Shown: piece after piece, positions 45,641 through 57,129 of the stretch
How the letters are laid out: every line of letters begins with the position of its first letter
Position numbering within the stretch: the first letter of the stretch is position 1
DNA from: Pomphorhynchus laevis
Lineage: Eukaryota; Acanthocephala; Palaeacanthocephala; Echinorhynchida; Pomphorhynchidae
Assembly: GCA_012934845.2 (NCBI GenBank)
Contig: WNNJ02000520.1
Location: 1 to 64,000, forward strand
DNA: 64,000 bases
Direction: 5' to 3'
Made by a program: the position numbers and the translations under genes
The notes under the pieces: model-generated
Database searches by the model: none
What the model was told of the DNA's origin: nothing
The model's input: only the letters and a program-made list of their open reading frames with translations

Positions 45641-47400
45641 CCATCCATAAAAATTTGCCACTTAAGAGTTTAAATTTATTCTTTATATTATTGTGTTGAT
45701 TTATATATTTTACTATTTTCTGCTTGATGTTATTTTTATAGTAAACTAGTTTAAAATATGTATCTATTAAATTATTTAAATGATTTTGAACTTAGGTTTT
45801 ATTGGATTTTTATGTAATTTTGGATTCCAATATAATGGAATATATATAATGGTATAGTTTATACTATATCATTATATTGGATTCCAATATAATGGTATAG
45901 TTTTATTATCTGATTCAACCAAATATCTGATATAATTACTATAATCAAATATCTGATTCATTTATAGAACAGTGACTTTTAATAATTGTTTCAAAACTCA
46001 ACTCACTACATTCATATGTTGGATTTACATTTAAATCATTAGAATTGACCTCTTTCATCAGCATATCATAATAAAGATTTTGCATATGAAGACAAAGTTA
46101 TTAGTAGCTTTGTCAATAGTTGTTATTATATAGTTATTCTTTAATTTAGTAAGTTCTTTATACATATCGTTATTAATTTTATCTTTCCTTTTGTAATTGT
46201 TTGCTATTTTTTTTGTCAATTTTATCTTTCCTAATTTTTATCTTAGATATATTCGAGCTTTCACTATTAATCAGCTTACTAAAGTAATCAGTTAAGTTAT
46301 TATATAAATTGTAAATTTTATTTCTATTTTTATTATTATTTAATCTATATTTATACCTTTTTGATATCAGCTTTCTTAATTCACAATTTTCAATTAATTC
46401 TAGATTATGGGTACATATATGTTCATTTATTTTATAAAAACTAAGACTTTTACAATTGCGTTCTGTTTTTATTATGTTTCTAATATTATCGTTACATATT
46501 GATTTTAATTCTTTATTATAATTACAAATTTTTCGTCTTAATTGTGGTAGGAGTTGATTTCTTATTTTAGGAATATATTTACTTAAATCTGACCCTTTTA
46601 TTTCTTTACTTTTAGAATTATTTAAAAGTCCGGCTATATTTATGTTATCTATACATTTATTAATAAAGTTTACGGTTAATATATATTTTCTATTGTTATT
46701 ATTAACATTTATTGTACGATTTTAGTATTTTGTATTACAATAACTGTCTATTATACAACTTTGCCTATCATAGTCGTCAATTAATTTCTGATTTATTGAA
46801 CATATGATATCTTTAAAAAAACTTCTTATATTTACATAAAGATCTTTTAGCTTATTATCTCTTAAAAGTTGTTTTAATATTTCTAATCGTTCATTTATAT
46901 ACATATCTTTTTTAATATTTTTAACTCTATTTTTTCTATTCCTTTTATCACCATGACTTCTTGGTTTGCCTTTACCCGGATTATTATAATATAGTTGTTT
47001 ATTATGTATTATACTACTTCTGCCTATTCCTTGTACCACGTCATTCAATCCTAATGGGTACATGGAATTAAGCGTTTTTATCCAAAAATCTTCTTTTTCT
47101 AATAGTTTTTGATTTAATATTGAAATGTTTTCTTCGATAATATGTTCTAAAATAAATAATTTACAGTTTTTAATATCATGTCCTATTAATCTCATATGTT
47201 TATGAAATATAGTTTGACTATTATGCTGTATATTATACATGTGTTGCCTAAACCTAGTTTTTAACATTTGATACTCTTTTCCTATATATTGCAATCCACA
47301 TGTACATTGTATTAGATGCACTACACCTGCGGTATTGCAGTTACAATTATTATTAATATTTAATGAAAAACATTTGTTTATCGTATTACTTACGATACAA
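45640..47400 (-). mobile_element. Permuted-type PLE, 5' part with N-terminal GIY-YIG
   Basis: Reading 5' to 3' on minus. CNCNTAGVVHLIQCTCG then LQYIGKEYQMLKTRFRQH (47,375-47,240) is a GIY-YIG core. WIKTLNSMYPLGLNDVV and a basic segment (KGKPRSHGDKRNRKNR) follow, open to 46,722. A Lys/Asn-rich, probably coiled-coil linker runs to about 46,100, and RT residues (NPTYECSELS) begin at about 46,040. The endonuclease therefore precedes the RT, as in the Naiad/Chlamys clades of PLE and unlike Penelope/Neptune. The RT is cut short after ~200 bp and carries a palindromic insertion near 45,835-45,890. Confidence 0.75.
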
Positions 47401-47464
47401 TTATTATTTATTATTATTTATCATTAGTACTTAAGAATCATTTCGTGTTTCTTTTTGTAGTGAA

Positions 47465-48285
47465 TCCGAATTAATATGTGATTCGTTTTACGCCTCTGTA
47501 CGAATGAGGTTAACATATTGGGCTGGTACATCACTTGGATATTCTAGATCGCAAACGGGAAAACTTAAAAGGATATCGGCATAATAGGGTTGTGTACCCG
47601 CAATATACTTTATCTTGTAGTTGTATTGACTAAGCAACACGGCCCATCTTACATGTCGACCATTTTTCATTTTGGATATTTCTCGTTTTTCTCTAAATAT
47701 GAACATGAGCGGAATATGATCACATAGAACTGTGAAATTCCGTTCACAAAAGAACTCGTGAAATCGCTTAATGGCGTATACCACAAATTAGGCCTCCCGA
47801 TATATCGTAACGTAATTCTGTTCTGTCTTTGTGAGGAGTCGTGATACAAATTAAATTGGTAGTAACTCTCCTGGCAAGTTCTATTGAGCCAGTACAACCC
47901 TTAAACCGTACTCATTAGCATAGGTCATAACAAATAATGGTTTATTCAAGTCATATGGTACAGTTGATCTCCATTATAGTAGTGTGTTCTTCACATTCTG
48001 GAAGTGCCTGTTAAAGTCTTCATTCCAATACCATTTTTGTTTTGAGCTTGTCAATTGATAAAGCGGGTAACTTATGCTTTGTAAGTTTGGAATAAATCTT
48101 GCACATAGTTGACCATACCCAGTAATGATCGTAGTTGTTTTTGACGTGTTGGACTACGCATTTCTCTGATACCATCAAGTCGTTTTTGATCGGGTTGAAT
48201 TTCTCCTTTGCATATATCGTTAAACACATCAAGAATCAAGTAACAGCAGCGATTTTTCTTTTATAGCACAATGTATCAGGTTAGG
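47465..48285 (-). mobile_element. LTR retroelement fossil (Ty3/gypsy type), RNase H and RT end
   Basis: Contains a Ty3/gypsy-type RNase H part (FHEFFCERNFTVL, SQYNYKIKYIAG) and the adjoining end of RT. Much of it is repeated at 48,486-49,060. Broken, with several breaks. Confidence 0.8.
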
Positions 48286-48289
48286 AGTC

Positions 48290-48483
48290 AGTTTGATAGT
48301 TCATCTTACTGACGATGGCTGACGGCTATCACATGACCGTCTGGGAGTGACCAGAGTTTGCATGCTGAAGAATATGTTCGATTCGAACACCTACCCAAGG
48401 ATACGGAAAGAACTGATATTCGCAATCTCGAGCAATACCGATTCAAACGAAACTCTTAAGATTACATAGAAAGAATTGATCCA
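48290..48483 (+). repeat. sat356 fragment inserted in the LTR fossil
   Basis: Matches sat356 from GATAGTTCATCTTACTGACG to AGAATTGATCCAC. It includes CUGACGA (48,306-48,312) and ACCGUCUGGGAGUGA. The GAAA strand is absent. It sits exactly between the two overlapping copies of the RNase H region. Confidence 0.8.
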
Positions 48484-48485
48484 CG

Positions 48486-50185
48486 AGAAGTCTTGAAAGG
48501 ATATCGGCATAAGAGTTTTGTGTACCCGCAATATACTTTATCTTGTAGTTGTATTGACTAAGCAACACGGCCCATTGTACAAGTCTACCATTTGTCATTT
48601 TGGATATTTCTCGTTTTTCTCCAAATATGAACATGAGCGACTTGTGATTACATAGAACTGTGAAATTCCGTTCACATAAGAACTCGTGGCGTAATTCTGT
48701 TCTGTCTTTGTGAGGAGTCGTGATACAAATTGAATTAGAAGTAACTCCCCGACAAATTCTTATGAGCCAGTACAGCCTCTAAACCGTGCTCATTAGCATC
48801 GGCCATAACAAATAATGGTTTATTCAAGTCATGTGGTAAAATTGATCTCCATTATAGTAGTGCGTTCTTCACATTCTGGAAGTGCCTGTTAAAGTCTCCA
48901 TTCCAATACCATTTTTGTTATGGGCTTGTAAATTGATAAAGCGGGTAACTTATGCTGGTAAATTTGGAATAAATCGTTGCGCATAGTCGATCATCACAGA
49001 AATGATCGTAGTTGTTTTCGAACTGTTGGACTAGATATTTCTTTGATAGCATCAAGTCGTTTTTATCGGGTTGAATTTCTCATTTGCAAAATAAATGTCC
49101 CAGAAAGTTTATTCGATCTTTTAAGAATACACATTTAAGACCCTGTACTTTAACTTCAGCATGTTGAAATCTACTTAGAACGTTTTTTAAATTTTTGAGA
49201 TATTTCTGTTCCTCTCTACCCGTAATGAGTATGCCATCGAAGTAGGTAGCTACATCATTAATCCCTCGAAGTAGATTATCTATATATTTCAAGAAAATAG
49301 CAGGAGTTGATACAATTCCGAATGACAACTTCGTAAATTTAAAGTACCCCAACAGTGTAGATACGGTTAGTAAAACCTGGCTTTCGGCGCACACTTCCAT
49401 TTCTTGATAGGCATTTTCAAGTCAATTCGTGAAAATATATTTCCTTTTATAATCTGACATGCGATACTGTCAAATGTAGGCATTTCATACCTTTCCTCCT
49501 TAATATGGGGATTTATTGTGACTCAAAAATCGGCACACAATCAAATACTTCCGTCTTTTTTGGCGTGCCATAACCAGCGGTGTGGCCCAGCTTACATATT
49601 CTGTCTGTACTTCGACAATAGTCTCTTCCTTAATCATCCTTTCGATTTCTTGGATTGATCTTTCCTTCAGTGGCAAAGGAATTCTTCTACATGGCCATCG
49701 AATAGGTTACACGTTATATTGAAAGGCGATCTTCACTCGAAACTGCTTAATGATGCCTATGCCATCACTGAATAGGTTGCCATATTCACCCAATACATTG
49801 GATAATTTAAGATTTTCGTGCCGAGTGTGTTGAATTGTTGAGAGTGCACTCGGCTTTCTTTGACAAAATGACACACCAGGTGGCATGTTGAAGTTCATAG
49901 CTAAAATCCATGGAATTTCAAACAATGGTTGCGTGTCCTGATGTTCTACAACGGTTTCTGGTAAAACAAGATTATGTTCCCTGTACTCGACCGTTACGTC
50001 ACATACACCGAGTGGGTTAAACACACTTCCTCCTTATATTCGTAATCTGTCACATATTCGTAATACCGGCCAATCTATTTGCATCCATATTGACTGTGGT
50101 ATTATTGAAATCGATAACCTCGCGTAAAACTCGAATCGAAACGGCTTTTGATTTAAAAGTATCTCGATCGTTGCTTGCATGTTAA
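48486..50185 (-). mobile_element. LTR retroelement fossil (Ty3/gypsy type), protease-RT-RNase H part
   Basis: Upstream part of the fossil in the order protease-proximal region (about 50,160-49,700), RT (about 49,650-48,700) and RNase H (about 48,650-48,486). More than ten breaks overall, and no LTR recognised. The LINE-beta copy abuts its 5' side at about 50,205. Confidence 0.75.
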
Positions 50186-50204
50186 TATCCTTTACAGAAT
50201 TTAT

Positions 50205-52330
50205 TTAGGACATTTCGTTTAAAAAAAGATTTATTTTAACGTGGCAAATGCGTGCCAGCCCAAGCTTACATGAACACAAAAAAAAACAAAAATGTAAATC
50301 ATGTGTCGAGAAGGTGTGAACGGAGGAGGCGTTTGAATGTGATAAAGGAGAGAGCGCGGTAAACGTCGAGAGGGAGTTGATTCCAGGTAAGTGAGGCGGT
50401 GACGAGGAAGGATCGGAGACCATAGTTGTTAGAGTAATTGGAAACGTGGAGTAAGAGGGTATGACAGGAACGAAGCGATAGCGAGGTGGGTTGATTATCG
50501 TATAAGAAAGGAAGGTTGATGAACGATGGGGAGCCGACAGCGATGAGACTAAAAGTTACGAGAAGGCGTAGTTTGATGCGGATGTGGATGTTGGGCCAGG
50601 AGAGTTGGGCAAAATATGTAGATGTGTGGTCGAAGCAACGGAGACGAAAGAGCACTCAAACGGCGGTGTTGATTATTCGTTGTAGGTGTAGGATAATAGA
50701 TTTTGGAGAATTGGCGAAAAGGCTAAGGCAGTAATCGATTTTAGGGAAAAGAAGCGATGAAAGAAGAGACATACAAGAGTGGAAGTCGATAAGGGAGCGG
50801 ATACGGCGGATGTCACGGAGAATTAAGCTAGACGAGCGGACCTTGTCACGTACGAAGGGTTTAAGGGAAAGGTGATCATCGAAATGGAAGCCTAAGAAAG
50901 TGAGATTGTGGACTATGGGGATGATCGATGAGGCAAAAGATAAAGTGGGATGAGATATGCTTGGTTTACGGGGGAGGATTCACATTATTTTAGACTTGTC
51001 GGGGTTTAGAACGAGATGGAGATTGGAGAGACGTTCGTAGATAGAAGAAAGACAGTTGGATGCAGAAATGCAGATATCGTGTATGCGATGTTCGGGTGCA
51101 TGAGCATAGATGAGGATGTCATTGGCGTATTGCATGACGTTAAAAAATAAAGGTTTGATAAACGGAGAGAGATCGCAAAGCAGAAGAGAGAAAAGCAGGG
51201 ATCCTAGGACTGAACCCTGTGGGACCCCGCAAAATATAGGAATGGGAGGGAAGGATGATGAATAAGAACAGTTGCGAAAAGAACGGTTGGATAGATATGA
51301 GGCAAACCATGTTTCGGAGGAAGAAGAATAGCCGTAATCATAACGAAGGCGATAATGGAAGACGGAGTGGTCGACACTGTTGAAAGCTGAGGAGAGGTCG
51401 AGGGAGATGAGAACACCATATAGAGCCTTGTCTCGAGAAATGAGTAGGTCGTTGTAAACTTTAATGCAGGCGATTTCTGTGGAGTGATTAGAGCGGAAAG
51501 CGGTTTGGAAAGTCGGGTACAGATTGGATGAGGAGAGATAAGCGTTGATCTGTATTAAGATGAGCCGTTCTAAGTGTTTAGAAAGAGTAGGGAGCAGTGA
51601 AATGGGGCGATAGCTAGAAGAAAGTGAGTGGTCGAGCGATTGTTTCTTAAGAAGGGGGTCGAACGATTGCGGATTTCTAGTGTATAGGGAAGATACGACC
51701 GCGGATGGACGAGTTAAACAAGGTTGGGAGAAAATGGGATATCGATGAGCATATGGATTTATGTATGTGGATAGGCAGGGGATCGGCAGGTGAGGTTTTG
51801 CTGGGCAAAGACATGAGAACAGATGAGACTTCGGGGCGTGATACAGGGAGAAGATGAAAGAGTTCCGGAAGGATAAGGCTAGCCGGGGCAGAGTGAGATA
51901 GGATGGAGATCGGGGTGTGAGAGAGCAACGTGTATACTTTGGTCTGGAGAAATGACGAGTAATAATGTGGATTGATGTTGCACGGCGAAGAGGAGCGAGC
52001 AAGGATTGAGTTAAAAGTATGCCATAGAGTCTTAGAGTTGAATGAAGTGATGATTTTATTTAGGATGAGATGAGACTTGCAATGAGCAAGATAGGTATCA
52101 CGGAAAGACAGAGTGATCGAGCGGAAATCACGTTTGAGAAATCGGTGATAGACTAGAAAAGCATGACGGAGTCGACGCTTTGAGAGTAAGCATTGGATGT
52201 CAAACCATTGGGCACGATGCAAGCGACGGTGTGGGTAAGTTGTACTCACGCTTTTGCGATAGGAAGTAGTTCGTTATATAATATCGCATTATCCTAGCCG
52301 AATAGCATCGTTGGTCGGTAGCGTCTATCG
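50205..52330 (-). mobile_element. LINE-beta (CR1-type) copy 3, 5'-truncated
   Basis: The longest LINE-beta copy. The EN-RT linker occupies about 52,330-51,677 and the RT 52,002-50,980, followed by the C-terminal region to about 50,290. The 3' UTR ends in AATAAATC near 50,230, then a short A-rich tail. The endonuclease domain is missing. G/A-rich on the plus strand, opposite in skew to the plus-strand copies at 18-19 kb. Confidence 0.8.
50980..52002 (-). pseudogene. LINE-beta RT ORF, 340 codons, YAND at the active site
   Basis: A nearly complete CR1-type RT: SSYRPISLLPTLSKHLERL, the fingers segment FQTAFRSNHSTE, the first catalytic Asp in LISLDLSSAFNSVDH, CGVPQGSVLGSLLF, then QYANDILIYAHA (YAND at 51,129-51,118). 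The second palm motif in active RTs is Y-x-D-D, and the first of those Asp residues is Asn here. The frame closes at a TGA right after KSKIM (50,982-50,980), the same place as in the two other copies, while homologous sequence continues beyond. The upstream linker is in an overlapping frame (52,249-51,677). Confidence 0.7.
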
Positions 52331-52500
52331 TTATAATCGATAACTGATTTATCCCGCCGATTTTATATAATATAGAAGTTGATGCAATTACGGTCGATTT
52401 TATTTTGTAATATATAACACTGCTGTGATCAATAGGTCATTGAATCTGTGCTAGTTATCCTTTGACAAGTTATTCCATTTATTTGTCAATTTTAATGAGG

Positions 52501-52542
52501 CTTGCCCTTCAAGCCTCATTATTGTGAGGCTTGAAGGGCAAG
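52501..52542. repeat. 18-bp perfect inverted repeat, 6-nt loop
   Basis: Arms CTTGCCCTTCAAGCCTCA and its exact complement, with loop TTATTG. Confidence 0.95.
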
Positions 52543-53970
52543 AGAATATCGAGATGTGAGTGATCGTTAACATAAACTAAACATTAATTCGAAATTTATA
52601 TTTTACTGGAATATTTATAATATTGGAATATTTTAAAAATATTCCATAAAACGTTTTTTTAATTGAAATAAAAGTAAATTTGTATGAATTAACAAAATTA
52701 AAAACAATCGATGTACACCTGTGGCCAATATCCGGACGTTTCTTTTTTGAGGGAATTTTGCATTTGAATATATTTCAATGTCAATAAGCATACAGACCTC
52801 AGAGCTTTGCTAACAAATATGTGAAGGGAGTCTGATAAAAGCATGACTACTATATAACATGTTACTTGTTTTGTGTGAGGAAATTTTGCATTTATATGGA
52901 CTAGTGAAAAATCATACCTATGGCCAATTTCCGCACGTCTTCTATATATCTTGTCAATATCATGTTTGCCGACATACTTTGAGTAATATTCATACCAAAT
53001 CGCATTTAATTGATGATTAATTATTTAGCGTCGAAAATAATGACGTTTTGGCAAACGCAAATAAGGTCATTGCAAGTGAATCGTATTTCGTAAAATTCTC
53101 GTCTGCATTAATATACCATCCTAAGTCACAAGCCTAGTTGTTGAGTTATATAGGGTGATAACATTCGGTATTACGTCGGACATAGATTGGATACATCTTT
53201 ACATTTTATACATCCGTTTCTAAGATAGATAATATAATTGTATATCGTATATATGTGTACTATATACTATTGTTAATATATTTTTTATGACTACTTACTA
53301 GCATCTAAACGATTTAAATACTTTGTCATTTCAAAGGTTGTAATCTAAGCAACGTTTGCTTTCAAATATGCTAACGTCTTCTCCTGGCTTTAACAAATTG
53401 AAAACGCTGAATTCGTAATCTAACAGACGCTTTCTTATTCGATTGACCCATGCTTTATTTTAATCATTTCGTTCGTGATATATGTTCCGATATATTGAGA
53501 TATATGTTAATTATTAATAATTTTTATTCAATAAGTGAAAAAATTTATCATGATATCATCAAAACATCATTGATATAAAATTAAATCATCAAAATATAAT
53601 AATATTATCAACATAAAATTTGAAATTAAGATAAATTTTAAAATCTATAAATTTTATATAATTTATGTAAATGATATAATTTTATAATTTTAAAAAATTA
53701 ACAAATTTTAAGAAGTGCGCACACTGTCAGATGATGTTAGATTGCAAGTGGTATGTTTAGACTGATTTAACTCGATTTGGATGCGACACTGAAAAAGCAA
53801 CTTTATAATGATAACTCAGCAAAAGTAACATGTACACAAAAAGATCATAATCAATGTAAGTACTAATAGCATTTAAATTTTAGATTTATAAAATGTAGCG
53901 TAAAAAGTTGCTAAGCTTGTGATGCTAAATAACAATTGCTCTGTGAGTGATACGACATACAAATGTTTTT

Positions 53971-54390
53971 CGTTGGATATTTATTTAAAACACAAAAAAT
54001 GTATAGTGTACAAGTAATTTCGGAGCTATCAAACGATAGCAGCAAAAATCATTCAAAAATCAACGATAATCCTACAAAAAAGACAAATTAAAGGTAAATC
54101 AAACCTCAGATCCAAATAACAAGGTTAGTAATTTTTCTATGGTCTCAGGTGATGGGGAGGTGCTTCCCCCATTCCTAAATTAAAGAATTTGCTGATAATT
54201 AAAGTTAAGAAACCGATTGAAAAACACGATCTCTATAACAAATTTTTGAGATCCTTCACCAAACAGTTTCAGAACAGGGTTCTATTTAACTCTGTAAGGT
54301 TACACACTGCGGAGGTGAAGATCTCTTTTGTCTCGAATGACCTTGCCGCAATCTACATGGAGTATTTCTCCCCCAATTTAGATGAATATC
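53971..54390 (+). mobile_element. LINE-alpha ORF1 fragment flanked by direct repeats
   Basis: CTGTGAGTGATACGACATAC and the next ~9 bases occur at 53,941-53,970 and again at 54,390-54,419. Between them is a LINE-alpha 5' piece: GGGAGGTGCTTCC, then KLKNLLIIKVKKPIEKHD, LYNKFLRSFTKQFQNRVL and VKISFVSNDLA, homologous to 60,050-60,330. No 3' LINE end or A-tail is present, unlike a normal 5'-truncated insertion. The right inverted-repeat arm lacks the insertion. Confidence 0.7.
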
Positions 54391-54469
54391 TGTGAGTGAT
54401 ACGACATACAAATGTTTTTTGGTAAATATTTTCTTATAATTGCAGCTGCAATACAACAGATGTAGTGTA

Positions 54470-54905
54470 TCTAATACTCTGTGTACATGTGCACTGCAAC
54501 AAATTAGATAAACATATCAAATGTTGAATACAATATTTAGGCAACACATATATAATATACCGCATAATAGTCAAACTAGTTTCATAAACATATGAGATTA
54601 AGAAGACTTTATATGAAAAGCTATAAATTATTTATTTTAGAACATATTATCGAAGAAAATAAGTCAATTTCAAATTGAAAATTATTATATAGAGAAGATT
54701 TTTGGATAAAAACGCTTTATTCCATATACCCGTATAAATTGAATGACGTGGTACAAGGAGTTAGCAGAAGTAGTAAAGTTATTAATAAACAACTATATTA
54801 TAATAGTCCAGTTAAACGCAAGCCAACAAGTCATGGCGATAAAAGGAATAAGAGAAATAGAGTAAACATATTATATAAGATATGCATATATATGAACAAT
54901 TAGGA
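54470..54905 (+). mobile_element. Permuted-type PLE GIY-YIG relic in the left arm
   Basis: Homologous to 47,375-46,900 (HNSQTSFI-, NDVVQG-SRSSK, HGDKRNKRNR-like residues) but decayed. The same relic is at 58,090-58,640 in the right arm, so it was present before the inverted duplication. Confidence 0.7.
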
Positions 54906-55189
54906 AAATTTGAAATATCAATTTGAAATATCATAAGTAAATACTTACAATTGTGAGAGCAAAAAACTATACGCAGAAGTATTGAGAGCGGAATTGAGTC
55001 ATCAAGGAAGAATTATCACATTTTACGTCATTTTACAAAATATTCCTGAACACATTTCTCTCTCATTGCATAATTTGGAATCAAAGTTAAAAAATGTGCA
55101 CCACTTGAATTTATTATCTATATTGATATGTAATATCATTTTTTATTAACAAGATCTTTATTTTTTATAAATATGAAAACAACATTTAC

Positions 55190-55350
55190 GAGATAATAAG
55201 CTAAAAGATCTTTATGCAAATATTAGAAAATTTTCAAAAGAAATCATTTGTTTAATGAATACAAAATAAATTAAAGACTGATAGATAATGTAGATAATTA
55301 TACAACTATAGATATAGTTGTATAATAGACAGTTATTGTAATATAAAATA
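55190..55350 (+). mobile_element. Permuted-type PLE scrap
   Basis: GATAATAAGCTAAAAGATCT and ACAGTTATTGTAATA match the region 46,870-46,735. Decayed. Confidence 0.6.
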
Positions 55351-55378
55351 CTATCGTCAGACAATGTTAAAAAATGAG

Positions 55379-55420
55379 TATTCCAGTACTCATTTTTTTC
55401 CGAAAATGAGTACTGGAATA
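55379..55420. repeat. 18-bp perfect inverted repeat, 6-nt loop
   Basis: Arms TATTCCAGTACTCATTTT and its exact complement, with loop TTTCCG. Part of the left arm is echoed just upstream (AAAATGAGTA at 55,371-55,380). Confidence 0.95.
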
Positions 55421-55929
55421 TTCCTATTTGTTTCTGTTCTGTTTGTAATACTGCTCGCTCGCCTAAGCGCAGTGGCTTACCACGAGATGAACGTGGACTT
55501 CGCAAACTAGCAGATATTGACCGAGCGATTTCGAAGCTGATCGATCTCTTTAGTTTCACAATGTTAATCGTAACAAGAAACAATATACATTAACAATGTA
55601 TAGATAACATAAATAGAGAGGTACTGAATACTAAAAGTAAAGAAATAATATTTTCAGATTTAAGTAAAGACATTTATTGAATAAGGTATATACTTTTATC
55701 GTCATTATTACAAAAAATTGTAATAATAAAGAATTGAAATCAATATGTAATGTTTATTTTAGAAACATTCTAGAAACATAATGCATTTGCAAAAGTCTTT
55801 ATTTTTATTAAATAAATGAAAATTTTTGTAACCATAATCAAATAAATTGCAAATTGTGAATTAAGGAAATGCTATCAAAAGGTTATAAAAGTCGATACCT
55901 CTACATTTAGACAAATAATCGTTGTTTCA

Positions 55930-56480
55930 AGGGGAAGTAATAGTATCCCAATAAAAGCTGATTTATTTTTATGCTGTATATAATATGAATTTGTTCATAA
56001 TTGTGTACAATGTCAATCAAAATTTTATAAAGATAATAAATATATGTTTCGATACATTGATGATATTTGTGTATTTAACTCTAATAATTTTTATTCAATA
56101 AGTTAACAAATTTATCAAAGTAGACAAATTTTTAATAAAACTAATATAAATGATAAAGAACGTATATATCTAAATATGAACATTAAATTAACATCAATTA
56201 TAACAACTATAAATTAATATTGTGAAGAACACATATTTTAATTTCCAAGAAACATACTTATGTATGAGCATTTCTGCATACTACATAATATTAAATATAA
56301 TGCATAAAATAAAGAAATTGAAATAATTGCCACAGCATGTAATGATATTGGTTTCTCAAAATCATTTAAATAATTTGATAAATACATATTTAAAAACTAG
56401 GTTACTATAAAAACAAAATCAAACAAAATATATTAATAGGCATAAATTAACAAAATATTAAAAAGATATATATTTTTGCT
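55930..56480 (+). mobile_element. Permuted-type PLE RT relic between the inverted-repeat arms
   Basis: Reads MFRYIDDICVFNSNNFYS-like residues (ATATGTTTCGATACATTGAT at 56,041) and the MNIKLT block, with heavy decay. Oldest-looking of the PLE copies. Confidence 0.65.
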
Positions 56481-57129
56481 CTTAAGCGAAAATTTAAATT
56501 GATAAAAAATACTTTGAACTAGAATAAGATTTCGATTCAGCTTAAATTACTAAAATTACATAATTACATGGCGAATAAATTAAAACAACCCTAATTATTT
56601 TTATCGTATTTAAATATAAAGATAGATAATGCTATTTAAATATAATTTTTTAATTCATAATTAATATTTTATAAAATTATATTATAACTTATCAAGTTAT
56701 TTACTCATCAAAAATTTTAATGGCTGGTTAATAAATAATAAACTTTCTTTATAGAATACAATATTAAACTTCACTACCGGAAATAAATAATTTGCATGCA
56801 TTTGGCAAAGGTGTTGGGTCAAGTTGATGGGCTAAATTCCGATAAAATTATATTTCTTCCATATGACTTTTATTTCTTTTTTGTATACATCGTTTATTAT
56901 TCAGTAGTTAACTTATCAGGATTAATTTTTATTTTGAATTTTAATTTCATATTTTAATTTAGACAAACTTAATTAAATTAAATCTTATAAACGTATTTTT
57001 CTTTTATCAATTATCATTATTTTTAATTAATTTATATTATAAAATAGGAAAACTCAGATCGCTACTTTAATTAATTTAAATTTGTTTTGTAACCATGACA
57101 ATCTGACGTTTATTATAAAGACATGCTCA

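Larger units (their letters stand above)
52762..55094 (+). repeat. large inverted repeat, left arm
   Basis: Pairs with 57,918-59,250 in reverse complement, in the same order of blocks: the 52,775-52,835 block, the 52,960-53,200 block, the 53,630-53,940 block, then the PLE endonuclease relic and the 54,950-55,090 block. The arms differ by many substitutions and the left has extra insertions (52,840-52,955, 53,215-53,625 and 53,971-54,419). Confidence 0.85.
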
